This document shows, one piece after another, positions 17,308-25,963 of a DNA stretch of 64,000 nucleotides. This stretch comes from Methyloligella solikamskensis. Its GTDB lineage: Bacteria > Pseudomonadota > Alphaproteobacteria > Rhizobiales > Methyloligellaceae. Under the pieces are notes generated by a model. That model worked only from the letters and a program-made list of their open reading frames with translations. It did not search any database and was not told the origin of the DNA. The position numbers and the translations under genes are program-made. The stretch spans positions 248,001 to 312,000 of the forward strand of contig NZ_JBHTJO010000001.1 of the NCBI RefSeq assembly GCF_042676065.1, given 5' to 3'. Numbering within the stretch: the first letter of the stretch is position 1; the number at the start of each line of letters is the position of its first letter.

Positions 17308-18457
17308 CGATATAATCCGAGACCCAGCGGTAGTACGGGATGCACTCGTCTTGGCTGTCGCAATCGGCGACAGGGGTCCGCCAGAAGCTGATCTTCTCGA
17401 AATCCTCGAAGCCGTTGGTGGCGCAGCCCTCCTCGCCGAGGAGTTCGTTGCCCTTACAGGCGGCCGGAACGGTCGGCACGGAGCCAAACCATGCGGCGAG
17501 ATCGCCCTGGACCTTCTTGTCCAGCGAATGCTCCAACCATTTATAGGCGCAGTTGGGATGGGCGGCGTCCACATGCATCATGGTGGAGTCGGCCCAGCCC
17601 GTGGCGCCCTCTTCGGGGATCGTCGAGGCGATGGGCTGATCCTCGCTCTTCAGGAGGTTCACCTGGAAGGGCCAGGCGCTGGAGGCGACCATGCCTTCGT
17701 TCTTGAAGTCGTCGATCTGAATGAAGGCGTCGTGCCAGTAGCGGCTGACAAGCTTGCGCTGCTGACGCAGCAGGTCGAGGGCGGCCTTGTACTGCTCCTC
17801 GTTCAGCTCATACGGGTCCTCGATGCCGAGATCCGGCTTGTGGGCCATCAGATAGAGCGCGGCGTCGGCCACGTAGATCGGGCCGTCATAGGCCTGAACG
17901 CGGCCCTTGTTGGACTCGCCGTCGGGAAGCTTCTGCTCCTCGAACACGACGTTCCAGCTCTTCGGCGCCTCCTTGAAGACGTCGGTGTTGTACATGAGGA
18001 CGTTCGGGCCCCACTGATACGGCACGCCGTAATGGGTGCCGTCGACGGTGTGCCAAGGGGCGTCCTTCAGCCGGTCGTCAACGGTCTTCCAGCTCGGGAT
18101 GAGGTCGGTGTTGATGGGCTGGACACGCTCGCCGGCCACGAGGCGGAGCGAGGCGTCGCCGGATGCGGTGACCAGATCGAAGCCGCCTTCGTTCATCAGG
18201 GCGACCATCTCGTCGGAGGTGTTGGCGGTCTTGACGTTGACCTTACAGCCGGTCTCTTCCTCGAACTTGGTGACCCAGTCATAGGCCTTGTCGGTCTCGC
18301 CGCGCTCGATATAGCCCGGCCAGGCGACGATCGAGACTTCGCCCTCGCCGTCGCCGATTTCCTGCACCATCTCGGCGGCAGAGGCCGCGACGACGGTCTG
18401 GCCCATGAAGGCCGTGATGGCCACGAGGGCCGTGCAACTCTTGAAAAAACGGTTCAT
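17288..18457 (-). CDS. ydcS: Periplasmic polyamine-binding protein (PotD/YdcS-like)
   Basis: Extracellular solute-binding protein of 389 aa with a Sec signal peptide (MNRFFKSCTALVAITAFMGQ, cleavage near ASA-AE, residue 28). It has the aromatic and acidic clusters usual in spermidine/putrescine binders (ASGDASLRL, PYQWGPNVLMYNT). ATG 18457 follows GGGAGA at 8 bp. It is the promoter-proximal gene of the transporter operon; a LysR regulator lies directly upstream in the same direction, and a T-N11-A box lies between them. Confidence 0.9.
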   Translation of the reverse strand: MNRFFKSCTALVAITAFMGQTVVAASAAEMVQEIGDGEGEVSIVAWPGYIERGETDKAYDWVTKFEEETGCKVNVKTANTSDEMVALMNEGGFDLVTASGDASLRLVAGERVQPINTDLIPSWKTVDDRLKDAPWHTVDGTHYGVPYQWGPNVLMYNTDVFKEAPKSWNVVFEEQKLPDGESNKGRVQAYDGPIYVADAALYLMAHKPDLGIEDPYELNEEQYKAALDLLRQQRKLVSRYWHDAFIQIDDFKNEGMVASSAWPFQVNLLKSEDQPIASTIPEEGATGWADSTMMHVDAAHPNCAYKWLEHSLDKKVQGDLAAWFGSVPTVPAACKGNELLGEEGCATNGFEDFEKISFWRTPVADCDSQDECIPYYRWVSDYIGVIGGR

Positions 18458-18550
18458 ACGCAACGTCTCCCAGCTCGGCAGCACCCGTCTTGCGGGTACG
18501 CTCGTTATCCTGAAATTAGCGTACGCCCCGATTTCGCATTCGCAAATTCA

Positions 18551-18583
18551 ATTATAAGAACGGTGATATCGGTTTTTCCGATA
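18551..18583 (-). promoter_or_regulatory. Promoter and LysR-type box of the ydcS-like operon
   Basis: On the minus strand the palindrome TATCGG-N5-CCGATA (18567-18583), which contains T-N11-A, lies just upstream of a perfect -10 TATAAT (complement of 18551-18556). No good -35 exists at the right spacing, as expected for an activator-dependent promoter. Predicted transcription start is about 85 bp before ATG 18457. Confidence 0.55.
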
Positions 18584-18608
18584 CCTAGGTTTGGGACGGC
18601 AAAATACC

Positions 18609-18708
18609 GGTCACCTCTCCCGGCGGGGAGAGGTCGGTCCGAAGGACCGGGTGAGGGGGAGAAAGACTCGATAGGTGAGCGCCCCCTCTCCCCCAGGGGA
18701 GAGGGGGC
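18609..18708. repeat. Palindromic intergenic repeat (CTCTCC/GGAGAG type)
   Basis: Three hairpins in a row: CCTCTCC.../GGAGAGG (18614-18633), GGTCC-GAA-GGACC (18636-18648) and CCCCCTCTCC.../GGAGAGGGGG (18682-18707). Sequences of this kind are widespread between genes in proteobacteria. It lies between the LysR gene and the transporter promoter. Confidence 0.65.
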
Positions 18709-18733
18709 AGGCCGTGCCGGGCCGCACCGTAGG

Positions 18734-19639
18734 CTATCGCAGCATCCGCTGGGCCTGGGCGACGCCGATGAAATCGCGGGCGGCGCGAGGCAGCGGTGAG
18801 CCCTTGCGCCAGACGATACCGACCTGGACCACGGGCAGGCGCCCGGAGACGTCGCGGCTTTCGATGCGGTCGCCTTCGAGGGACCAGGGGCGGTAGACCA
18901 GATCGGGGAGGAGCGCGACGCCCGCGCCGGTCGCGACCAGGCTGCGGACGGCCTCCACGGAGCGGGTGCGGAAGGCGACCCGGGGCTTGGTGCCCAGGGC
19001 GCTCAAGAGCTTTCCCGTGGCTTCCTCGATCTCCTCCATGTTGAGCATGATCAGGGGCTCAGCGGTGATATCGGTGAGCTGGACGCTCTCCGCGGTGCCC
19101 AGGGGATGGCCCAGAGGGAGCCATAGCCGATAGGGAGAGACCTCCAGGATCTCCGCCTGGAGCGCGAGCCGGTCGCGCAAGGACGAGATGACCGTGATGG
19201 CGACATCGAGCTCGCCGCCGATCAGGAGATGCTCCAAATATTCGCCGTTGTCCTCGATGGCCGTGACATCCACGGCGGGGAAGGCACGCTGGAAGCGGGC
19301 CAGGATATCGGAGAGCACATAGCCCGCCACGAGAGATGTGACGCCCAGATGGAGCGAGCCGCCTTCATCGGTGTTCTCGTCCTGGCTGAAGGCGTGTCGG
19401 GCGTCCGACACCTGGGCGAGAATGCTCGTGGAATGGCGCAGGAATTGGTGGCCCTTATGGGTGATGTTGAGGCCGCGGGCATGGCGGTCGAACAGGGTGA
19501 CGCCGAGATCGCGCTCCAGATCCTTGACCGCTTCGGTGATCGCGCTCTGGGAGATGGACAGGCTCTGGGCGGCCTTGGAGATGCTCCCCTTGTCGGCCAC
19601 GGCGACGAAATACTGAAGCTGGCGGAGTGTGAAAGCCAC
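18734..19639 (-). CDS. LysR-family regulator, upstream of the transporter operon
   Basis: A 301-aa LysR-type regulator: winged helix-turn-helix LRQLQYFVAVADKGSISKAA (residues about 5-60) and a periplasmic-binding-fold effector domain (about 90-295). Start is GTG 19639; a normal-length N-terminus leaves no shorter choice. Oriented like the ydcSTUVW-like operon and 276 bp upstream of it, with a LysR-type box in between, so it probably controls polyamine uptake (inference). Confidence 0.9.
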   Translation of the reverse strand: MAFTLRQLQYFVAVADKGSISKAAQSLSISQSAITEAVKDLERDLGVTLFDRHARGLNITHKGHQFLRHSTSILAQVSDARHAFSQDENTDEGGSLHLGVTSLVAGYVLSDILARFQRAFPAVDVTAIEDNGEYLEHLLIGGELDVAITVISSLRDRLALQAEILEVSPYRLWLPLGHPLGTAESVQLTDITAEPLIMLNMEEIEEATGKLLSALGTKPRVAFRTRSVEAVRSLVATGAGVALLPDLVYRPWSLEGDRIESRDVSGRLPVVQVGIVWRKGSPLPRAARDFIGVAQAQRMLR

Positions 19640-19717
19640 GGGCGTCCTATCTCGGATCTATGCCGGCAATCCTAGTGCAGATTTTCGGATTTCGCGTGAG
19701 GAGCGGCATGGGCTGGA

Positions 19718-20674
19718 TCATATGGGCAAGCCGCGAGCGGCGAGACGGCGGCGGATCTCGGCGAGAAAGAGCTGGGTCGGCAAGGTCTGCTGGGCTTCCG
19801 GCTTGGTGACCAGATAGAGCAGGTAATTGGGCAGCATGGGGTCGGGCAGCATCGGCCACAGCTCCTGCTTCTTCACCCCTTCATCGGCGATCATGGTAGG
19901 CAGAAACCCTATGCCGTAGCCGGTGCCGATCATGCGGCGGGCCTCGATGAGGTTCTCCGCCTCTCCCGCCGGAGCGAGACCGAGCTGATAGCGATCTCGG
20001 AAATGGCGGACATCCTCCGGCTCGTCGGAGCCGGTCACGATCACGCGCTCCTCGCCCAAGACCTCCGGATTATTGACCTTGGCGCCCCAGAGCGGGTGAT
20101 GGCGGCTGCAATAGAGCTGTTGATATTCGCGCATCAAGGGCTCGTAGAAGAGATCGGCACGGGGAGCGGCGTCGAAGGCGATGCAGACCTCGGCGGCATC
20201 CTTGACCAGGGCCTGAAGCACCAGGCGCCGGGGCGCGATGTCGATGCGCAGGCGAATGCCGGGATGGCGCCGCGCCAGGGAGCCGATGGTCTCGTCCAGC
20301 TCGCGAGAGGCGACGCCGGAGACGGCGCGGATGGTCAGCAGCCCCTCCACATCGGCGGAGGCGCCGGCGACGGATTGGGGCAGGACCTGGATCTGGCGGA
20401 AGAGCTGGTCGACGAAGCCGGCAACCACGCGGCCGGATGGGGTGAGCTCGACGCCTTTCGACGACCGGATGCAAAGCTCGGTCTCCAGGTGATCCTCCAG
20501 CCGCTTCAGGGCGAGGCTCACGGAGGGCTGCTGCAGATTGAGCCTGCGGGCGGCTGCGCCGATGCCGCCGGCCCGGGCGATCTCCCGGAAGATCTTGAAC
20601 AGGTTGAGGTCGATCCGCCGGAATAGAGCCGGATCGATAGGCATGGTCTTGGAGCTGTGGGGACTCTCTGACAT
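19718..20674 (-). CDS. LysR-family regulator divergent from the SDR/Rieske operon
   Basis: A 318-aa LysR-type regulator (HTH about residues 23-80, LNLFKIFREIARAGGIGAAA, NLQQPSVSLALKRLE). ATG 20674 is used; ATG 20644 (MPIDPALFRR) is an equally good start, 10 residues shorter. It faces away from the SDR-Rieske-creatininase operon across 116 bp, which contains a symmetric GTCAT-N11-ATGAC box. By the usual logic of divergent LysR genes it should regulate that operon. Confidence 0.9.
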   Translation of the reverse strand: MSESPHSSKTMPIDPALFRRIDLNLFKIFREIARAGGIGAAARRLNLQQPSVSLALKRLEDHLETELCIRSSKGVELTPSGRVVAGFVDQLFRQIQVLPQSVAGASADVEGLLTIRAVSGVASRELDETIGSLARRHPGIRLRIDIAPRRLVLQALVKDAAEVCIAFDAAPRADLFYEPLMREYQQLYCSRHHPLWGAKVNNPEVLGEERVIVTGSDEPEDVRHFRDRYQLGLAPAGEAENLIEARRMIGTGYGIGFLPTMIADEGVKKQELWPMLPDPMLPNYLLYLVTKPEAQQTLPTQLFLAEIRRRLAARGLPI

Positions 20675-20694
20675 GTCCCCCTAGTTTGTCCCGG

Positions 20695-20715
20695 GTCATA
20701 AATCTGATCAATGAC
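20695..20715. promoter_or_regulatory. LysR-type box GTCAT-N11-ATGAC
   Basis: Perfect 5-bp arms (20695-20699 and 20711-20715) with an 11-bp spacer, matching the T-N11-A core of LysR-type sites. It lies in the divergent promoter region, 21 bp upstream of the LysR start codon and about 76 bp upstream of the SDR start. Confidence 0.6.
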
Positions 20716-20790
20716 TCACATTGCCCGTTTGCGGCTTCGCAAGCGTTCGAGGATATCCGACGCTTTAGGCTCTTCGCCACGGAGGACGAT

Positions 20791-21501
20791 GTGGAAACGG
20801 GCCTAAAGGGAAAGCGCGCCCTGGTGACAGGCGCGGCAAGCGGCATTGGCAAAGCCATCGCGAAAGCGCTGGTTGCCGAAGAAGCGGAAGCGGTCGGACT
20901 GGACATCGAGGATGTCTCCGGCTGCGGCTTCGAGGTGATCGGCACGGATATCGCGTCGGTCACCGCCGTTGAGCGGGGGATCGACGAGGCCATCGCGCGG
21001 CTTGGCGGGCTCGACATTCTGGTCAATTGCGCCGGGATCGAGATACCTTCGTCGCTGCGGGATCTCGAGATCTCCGATATGGACCGCATGATCGCGGTGA
21101 ATTTGCGGGGCCCGATCCTGGTGACCCGCGCATCGCTCCGGCATCTCTCCGAGGGCGCCCGCATCGTGAACATCGCTTCCGAGCTCGCCTATCTCGGCCG
21201 GGCCGGATCTTCGGTCTATGCCGCCACCAAGGGCGCAATGCTCTCCTTGAGCCGCTCCTGGGCGCGGGAATTCTCGCCCAACATTCTGGTCAATGCGGTG
21301 GCGCCGGGCCCGATCGATACGCCGCTTCTGGATTTCGACAATGCACCGGAGGAGGTGAAGGCGATGGATGTCTCCAACCCTCTGGGCCGGATCGGCCGGC
21401 CGGAGGAGGTCGCCTCCATGGTGGTGTTCCTGGCGAGCGAGCGCTGCGGCTACGTCACCGGGCAATGCTTCAGCGTCGATGGCGGCGCGGCGATGCATTG
21501 A
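20791..21501 (+). CDS. Short-chain dehydrogenase/reductase (first of two paralogues)
   Basis: A 236-aa classical SDR: cofactor loop TGAASGIG (residues 13-20), NCAG, a Ser in NIASELAYL, and catalytic YAATK. It starts at GTG 20791, chosen because GGAGGA ends 4-5 bp upstream and the protein then begins at the usual distance from the Rossmann strand. First gene of the operon with the Rieske oxygenase (67-bp gap). It probably oxidises an alcohol or hydroxy intermediate of the same pathway. Closely resembles the SDR at 34277-34987, including the shared GPILVT, LGRAG and APGPIDTPLL segments. Confidence 0.88.
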   Translation: METGLKGKRALVTGAASGIGKAIAKALVAEEAEAVGLDIEDVSGCGFEVIGTDIASVTAVERGIDEAIARLGGLDILVNCAGIEIPSSLRDLEISDMDRMIAVNLRGPILVTRASLRHLSEGARIVNIASELAYLGRAGSSVYAATKGAMLSLSRSWAREFSPNILVNAVAPGPIDTPLLDFDNAPEEVKAMDVSNPLGRIGRPEEVASMVVFLASERCGYVTGQCFSVDGGAAMH

Positions 21502-21568
21502 GGCATTCGCATTCCGCCCACAGGGCGACCGAGCAGCACGGATATTGGGATTTGATGGGAGAGGAATC

Positions 21569-22843
21569 GTGACCGATCTGAATGGCGGATCAAGCCGCGA
21601 AGACAAGCTGAACGCGCTCGTCGAGGACATCGTCGAGACGGCAGCCCTGCCCCTGAAGCGGGCTTCGACCCTGCCGGCCGCGGCCTACACGGATGAGGAT
21701 TACTTCCAGCTGGAGCGCGAGAAGATCCTGGCCGCCGGGTGGATGTGCATTGCCCATGTCTCCCAGCTGAAAGAGCCGGGGGCTTACGTGGCCGTCGATC
21801 TTCTCGATGAGCCGCTCATGGCGGTGCGTGACCGCGAAGGCGAGATCCACGTACTGTCCCGGGTCTGCGCCCACCGGTCGATCGACATTCTCCCCGAAGA
21901 GATGGATATTCCTCGGGAGGGACGGAAGAGCGTCTTCGTCTGCCCCTATCACAGCTGGGCCTACAATCTCGACGGCAGCTTGCGCGGCTGCCCGGAGATG
22001 CAGAATGCCGAAGGCTTCGACAAGTCCGACTGGCGCCTGGCGTCCTTCCGCAGCGAGATCTGGAACGGGTTCGTGTTCGTCAATCTCGACGGCAAGGCGG
22101 AGCCGCTCGCCGAGCAATACGCAGATTTCGACAAGGCCATCGCGCCCTGGAACGTGGGCGAAATGGAAGTCGTCATCGAGCTGGAGTGGGAGTGCGAGTT
22201 CAATTGGAAGGTGATGATCGAAAACTGGATGGAGTCCTATCATCACATCGGCGCCCACAGCCAAACCCTGAACGTCACCATGCCGGGCCAGCACACCTGG
22301 TCGAGCGCCGAGCATCCTCACTTCATCCACGCGCATCTGCCCTTCACCGACAAGGCGCGGGAAGAGGTGCAGGACGTGGCGAAGGGCGGCGAGAAAGCCT
22401 CCAGCTATTTCATGCCGGTCGAGGGGTTGAGCGAGCAGCAGCTCACCGAGTGGAGCCTGTTCGTGGGCTTTCCCTGCTTCATGTTCCTGGCCGGCAACGA
22501 CCGGACCTTCTGGTACCGCTTGCTGCCGATCTCGGCGGAGCGCTGCAAGCTGATGACCACCACGCTGGTCTCCAAGAAGGCGCTTGAGGCGCCGGACTTC
22601 GAAGAGACTTTGAAGAGCGAGACGGAGATGCTGCGGGAGTTCCACACCGAGGACATGCAGATGAACGTCGCCGTGCAGCGGGGGCTTCATTCTTCGAAGG
22701 TGGTGCGCGGGCGATTGAGCCATCTTGAAGAGCCGATTTGGCTGATCCAGCGCTATGTCGCAGCCCGGCTGCAGGACAGCTATCCGCAGAAGGCGGAGCG
22801 TGCGCCCTATTACGGGCCGTTCGCGGAGGCGAGCGCGGGCTAG
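21569..22843 (+). CDS. Rieske non-heme iron oxygenase, alpha subunit (quaternary-amine type)
   Basis: A 424-aa ring-hydroxylating-type oxygenase. The Rieske [2Fe-2S] ligands are Cys100, His102, Cys125 and His128 (CAHRS...CPYHSW). The mononuclear iron site is ENWMESYHHIGAH (His225 and His230). The layout resembles choline/carnitine/glycine-betaine monooxygenases, which attack N-methyl groups. GTG 21569 follows GGAGAGGA. No reductase or ferredoxin partner gene is in the window, so electrons must come from elsewhere. The next gene, a creatininase homologue, starts 6 bp downstream. Exact substrate unknown. Confidence 0.88.
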   Translation: MTDLNGGSSREDKLNALVEDIVETAALPLKRASTLPAAAYTDEDYFQLEREKILAAGWMCIAHVSQLKEPGAYVAVDLLDEPLMAVRDREGEIHVLSRVCAHRSIDILPEEMDIPREGRKSVFVCPYHSWAYNLDGSLRGCPEMQNAEGFDKSDWRLASFRSEIWNGFVFVNLDGKAEPLAEQYADFDKAIAPWNVGEMEVVIELEWECEFNWKVMIENWMESYHHIGAHSQTLNVTMPGQHTWSSAEHPHFIHAHLPFTDKAREEVQDVAKGGEKASSYFMPVEGLSEQQLTEWSLFVGFPCFMFLAGNDRTFWYRLLPISAERCKLMTTTLVSKKALEAPDFEETLKSETEMLREFHTEDMQMNVAVQRGLHSSKVVRGRLSHLEEPIWLIQRYVAARLQDSYPQKAERAPYYGPFAEASAG

Positions 22844-22849
22844 CTCTCC

Positions 22850-23620
22850 ATGGACGAGGTCTACATTTCCGAAATCAGCTGGCCGGTCTTCGAGGAGAAG
22901 ATCGCCGCCGGCGCGCCGGTCTTCCTGCCGGTCGGCGCAACGGAGCAGCATGGGCCGCATCTGCCGCTAGGCGTCGATGTCTTTCTGCCGGCGGCGGTCG
23001 CAGCCAACCTCGCGCGCAGGCTCGGCGGCCTCGTCGCGCCACCGATTCCTTACGGCTACAAGTCGCAAGCTCGCTCGGGCGGCGGACAGCAGTTTCCCGG
23101 CACCACCAGCCTTTCGGCGCATACTCTGACGCTCGTGGTGAAGGACGTGATCCACGATCTGGGGCTGCATGGCGCACGGCGCTTCGTCATCGTGAACGGG
23201 CATTGCGAAAACGCCTGGCCGCTGGTGGAAGGTCTCGACCTCGCCATGACCGAGCTGCGCCGGGACGGTATCTCCGGCACGAAAGCCATGCGGCTGGAGT
23301 ACTGGGATTTCATCCGGCCCGAGACTTTGGAGAGGCTGTTTCCCGACGGCTATCCGGGGATTGAGCTGGAACATGCGAGCCTGCTGGAGACCTCGCTGAT
23401 GCTGCTGGTGCGGCCGGATCTCGTATCGCCCGAGCTGATGCCCGATGACGGGCCGGCCGAGTTCCCGCCCTATGACGTCACGCCGGTGCCCAAGGGGCTC
23501 GTTCCGGCTTCGGGCGTGCTGGCGGTCGCGCAAGGCGCTACGAAAGAGTCGGGACAGCTTCTGATGGACGACTATGTCACGCTGATTTCGGAGGCCATCG
23601 CGAAGGAGTTCGATCTCTAG
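22850..23620 (+). CDS. Creatininase-family amidohydrolase lacking the second substrate tryptophan
   Basis: A 256-aa protein very close to bacterial creatininase along its whole length (YGYKSQARSGGG, FPGTTSL, YWDF, ETSLML, FPPYDV). By alignment from memory with the Pseudomonas enzyme, the two-metal ligands are kept (Glu32, His34, Asp43, His118, Glu120), as are Trp152 (their Trp154), His175 and Glu180. However, Tyr121 is replaced by Cys119 and the substrate-lid Trp174 by Ile171. Hydrolysis of a cyclic amide or amidine is expected, but the substrate may not be creatinine. Third gene of the SDR-Rieske operon. Confidence 0.85.
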   Translation: MDEVYISEISWPVFEEKIAAGAPVFLPVGATEQHGPHLPLGVDVFLPAAVAANLARRLGGLVAPPIPYGYKSQARSGGGQQFPGTTSLSAHTLTLVVKDVIHDLGLHGARRFVIVNGHCENAWPLVEGLDLAMTELRRDGISGTKAMRLEYWDFIRPETLERLFPDGYPGIELEHASLLETSLMLLVRPDLVSPELMPDDGPAEFPPYDVTPVPKGLVPASGVLAVAQGATKESGQLLMDDYVTLISEAIAKEFDL

Positions 23621-23752
23621 GGCCGCGCCCGTTTGGTCGATTTCGGGATTGGCCCTTGAGCTTCTTTGAAATCGTGCTTTGCTAGGCTTCGCATCCATTT
23701 GCGGTGTTGCTGGTTATCTCTGGCAAGGACGAACCTCAGCCAAGGAAGACGA

Positions 23753-25117
23753 ATGGGCACTCAAGAACCTCTCAAGACACTCCTCGCCAAGGCCTCGCCA
23801 GCGCGCTCCGGCGACTTCCTCGCCGAGATCGCGGCGGAGAGCCAGGAAGAGCGCGTGAAGGCGCAGCGCCGCCTCGCCGACACCACCCTTTCGGACATTC
23901 TCAATGAGCCGCTGATCGAGCCGGACGAGGACGAAGTCTCCGCACTGATCTACGCGCAGCACGACAGCGAAAAATTCGCCGCGATCGCCAATTGGTCGGT
24001 CGGCGAGTTCCGCGAATGGCTGCTCTCCGAAGAAGCGACCACGGAAGCGATCTCCGATCTGAAATGGGCGCTGACGCCGGAGATGATCGCCGCCGTTTCG
24101 AAGATCATGCGCAACCAGGACCTTATCGCGGTGGCCAAGAAGCGCCCCGTGGTGAGCAAGTTCCGCACCACGGTCGGGCTCCCCGGTCATCTTTCGGTAC
24201 GCATCCAGCCGAACCATCCCACGGACGATCCCAAGGGCGTCGCCGCTTCCATCGTGGACGGTCTGCAGTTCGGCTGCGGCGATGCAGTGATCGGCATCAA
24301 CCCGGCGACTGATAGCCCTGCCGCCATGCGGCGCCTGCTGGAGCTGATCGAGGAGCTGCGGCTTCGGCTGGAATGCCCGGTGCAGTCCTGCGTGCTCGCT
24401 CATGTGACCACGGCCATCGACTGCATGAACCGCAGCGCACCGGTCGATATCGTTTTCCAATCCATCGCAGGCTCGGAGAAGGCCAACTCCTCCTTCGGCA
24501 TCAATCTCGCCATGCTGAAGGAAGCGCGCGAAGCCGCGCTGGCGCTGAACCGCGGCACGGTCGGCAACAACGTGATGTATTTCGAGACCGGCCAGGGAGC
24601 GGCGCTCTCGGCCGACGCCCATCACGGGATCGACCAGCAGACCATGGAGGCACGGGCCTACGCCGTGGCCCGGGAATACGATCCGCTGCTGGTGAACACG
24701 GTGGTCGGATTCATCGGGCCGGAATATCTCTATGATGGCAAGGAGATCATCCGCGCCGGGCTGGAGGACCATTTCTGCGGCAAGCTGCTCGGCGTGCCCA
24801 TGGGCGTGGACGTCTGCTACACGAACCACGCCGAGGCCGATCAGGACGACATGGACAATCTGCTGACGCTGCTGGGCGTTGCGGGTGTCAATTTCATCAT
24901 GGGCATCCCCGGCTCCGACGACATCATGCTGAACTACCAGTCCACCTCGTATCATGACGCGGCCTATATCCGCGAAGTGCTGGACCTGAAGGCGGCGCCG
25001 GAATTCGAGGAGTGGATGACGCGCGTCGGGTTGTTCGACGAGACCGGCCACCTGCTGCCCCAAAGCCACGAAGATTCCGCGCGCCTTCTCGGCAAGGCGG
25101 ATCTGGAGGCGGCATAA
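23753..25117 (+). CDS. eutB: Ethanolamine ammonia-lyase heavy chain
   Basis: A 454-aa large subunit of the adenosylcobalamin-dependent ammonia-lyase that turns ethanolamine into acetaldehyde and ammonia. Family text is clear: KWALTPEMIAAVSKIMRNQD, SKFRTTVGLPGHLSVRIQPN, MYFETGQG and GVPMGVDVCYTNHAEADQ. Length equals the E. coli protein (453 aa). ATG 23753 follows AAGGAA. Immediately followed by eutC with no gap. No reactivase (eutA), shell-protein or aldehyde-handling eut gene is nearby, so this is the compartment-free form. Confidence 0.96.
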   Translation: MGTQEPLKTLLAKASPARSGDFLAEIAAESQEERVKAQRRLADTTLSDILNEPLIEPDEDEVSALIYAQHDSEKFAAIANWSVGEFREWLLSEEATTEAISDLKWALTPEMIAAVSKIMRNQDLIAVAKKRPVVSKFRTTVGLPGHLSVRIQPNHPTDDPKGVAASIVDGLQFGCGDAVIGINPATDSPAAMRRLLELIEELRLRLECPVQSCVLAHVTTAIDCMNRSAPVDIVFQSIAGSEKANSSFGINLAMLKEAREAALALNRGTVGNNVMYFETGQGAALSADAHHGIDQQTMEARAYAVAREYDPLLVNTVVGFIGPEYLYDGKEIIRAGLEDHFCGKLLGVPMGVDVCYTNHAEADQDDMDNLLTLLGVAGVNFIMGIPGSDDIMLNYQSTSYHDAAYIREVLDLKAAPEFEEWMTRVGLFDETGHLLPQSHEDSARLLGKADLEAA

Positions 25118-25960
25118 GTGGCAAAGGAACCTGTCTCCCCAGACAAGAAGCGGGTCTCGGCTGAAATGAAGCCGGCGGCGCCCGCGGGCCATCCGCTCGC
25201 ACCGCTCAAGCGCTACACGGATGCGCGGATCGGGCTCGGCCGGTTCGGCGCGGGCCTGCCGACCTCTGCACATCTTGATTTCGCTGAGGCTCATGCCCGG
25301 GCGCGGGACGCGGTCCATGCGGAGTTCGACGAGGACGCGTTGGAGAAGGCGCTCGCCGACACCGGGCTTCCGGTGGTCCGCGTGAAGAGCCAGGCGGAGG
25401 ATCGCGCCACGTATTTGCGGCGGCCCGATCTCGGCCGGAAGCTGAGCGACGATTCAGTGAAGTTCCTCGGTGAGATGAAGGAGGACGACAGCTACGACAT
25501 CGTCATCATCATCTCCGAAGGGCTCTCGGCCCATGCGGTAAACACCTATGCCGCCGAGACGGCCGAGGCGCTCATCGGCGACCTTCCGAAGGATACGGAT
25601 ATCGCGCCCATCGTTCTGGCGCGTCAGGGCCGGGTGGCGCTCTCCGATCCCATCGGACAAGCGCTCAGCGCGAAGCTCGCGGTGATCCTGATCGGCGAGC
25701 GGCCGGGACTTTCGGCAGCGGACAGTCTCGGCGCCTATCTCACCTACGACCCGAAGCCGGGACGCAACGACGCCGACCGGAACTGCATCTCCAATATTCG
25801 CAAAGGCGGCATCAGCCCGAAAGAGGCGGCGAAGAAGATCGCCTGGCTGACCTCCCGCGCCTTCGAGCTCGGGCTTTCGGGCACCAAGCTGAAGGACGAC
25901 GCGGAGGATCAGCTTGAGGGCAGTTCCGCGCCGTCCCTCGAGGGACCTTCTAACAGCTAG
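25118..25960 (+). CDS. eutC: Ethanolamine ammonia-lyase light chain
   Basis: A 280-aa small subunit. It contains SAHLDFAEAHARARDAVH, VKSQAEDRATYLRRPDLGR and IVIIISEGLSAHAVN, which contribute to cobalamin binding with EutB. GTG 25118 starts directly after the eutB stop. The first 25 residues (Lys/Pro-rich) resemble the flexible N-terminus that lowers solubility in the E. coli subunit. Convergent with the next gene, 3 bp apart. Confidence 0.95.
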   Translation: MAKEPVSPDKKRVSAEMKPAAPAGHPLAPLKRYTDARIGLGRFGAGLPTSAHLDFAEAHARARDAVHAEFDEDALEKALADTGLPVVRVKSQAEDRATYLRRPDLGRKLSDDSVKFLGEMKEDDSYDIVIIISEGLSAHAVNTYAAETAEALIGDLPKDTDIAPIVLARQGRVALSDPIGQALSAKLAVILIGERPGLSAADSLGAYLTYDPKPGRNDADRNCISNIRKGGISPKEAAKKIAWLTSRAFELGLSGTKLKDDAEDQLEGSSAPSLEGPSNS

Positions 25961-25963
25961 CGT

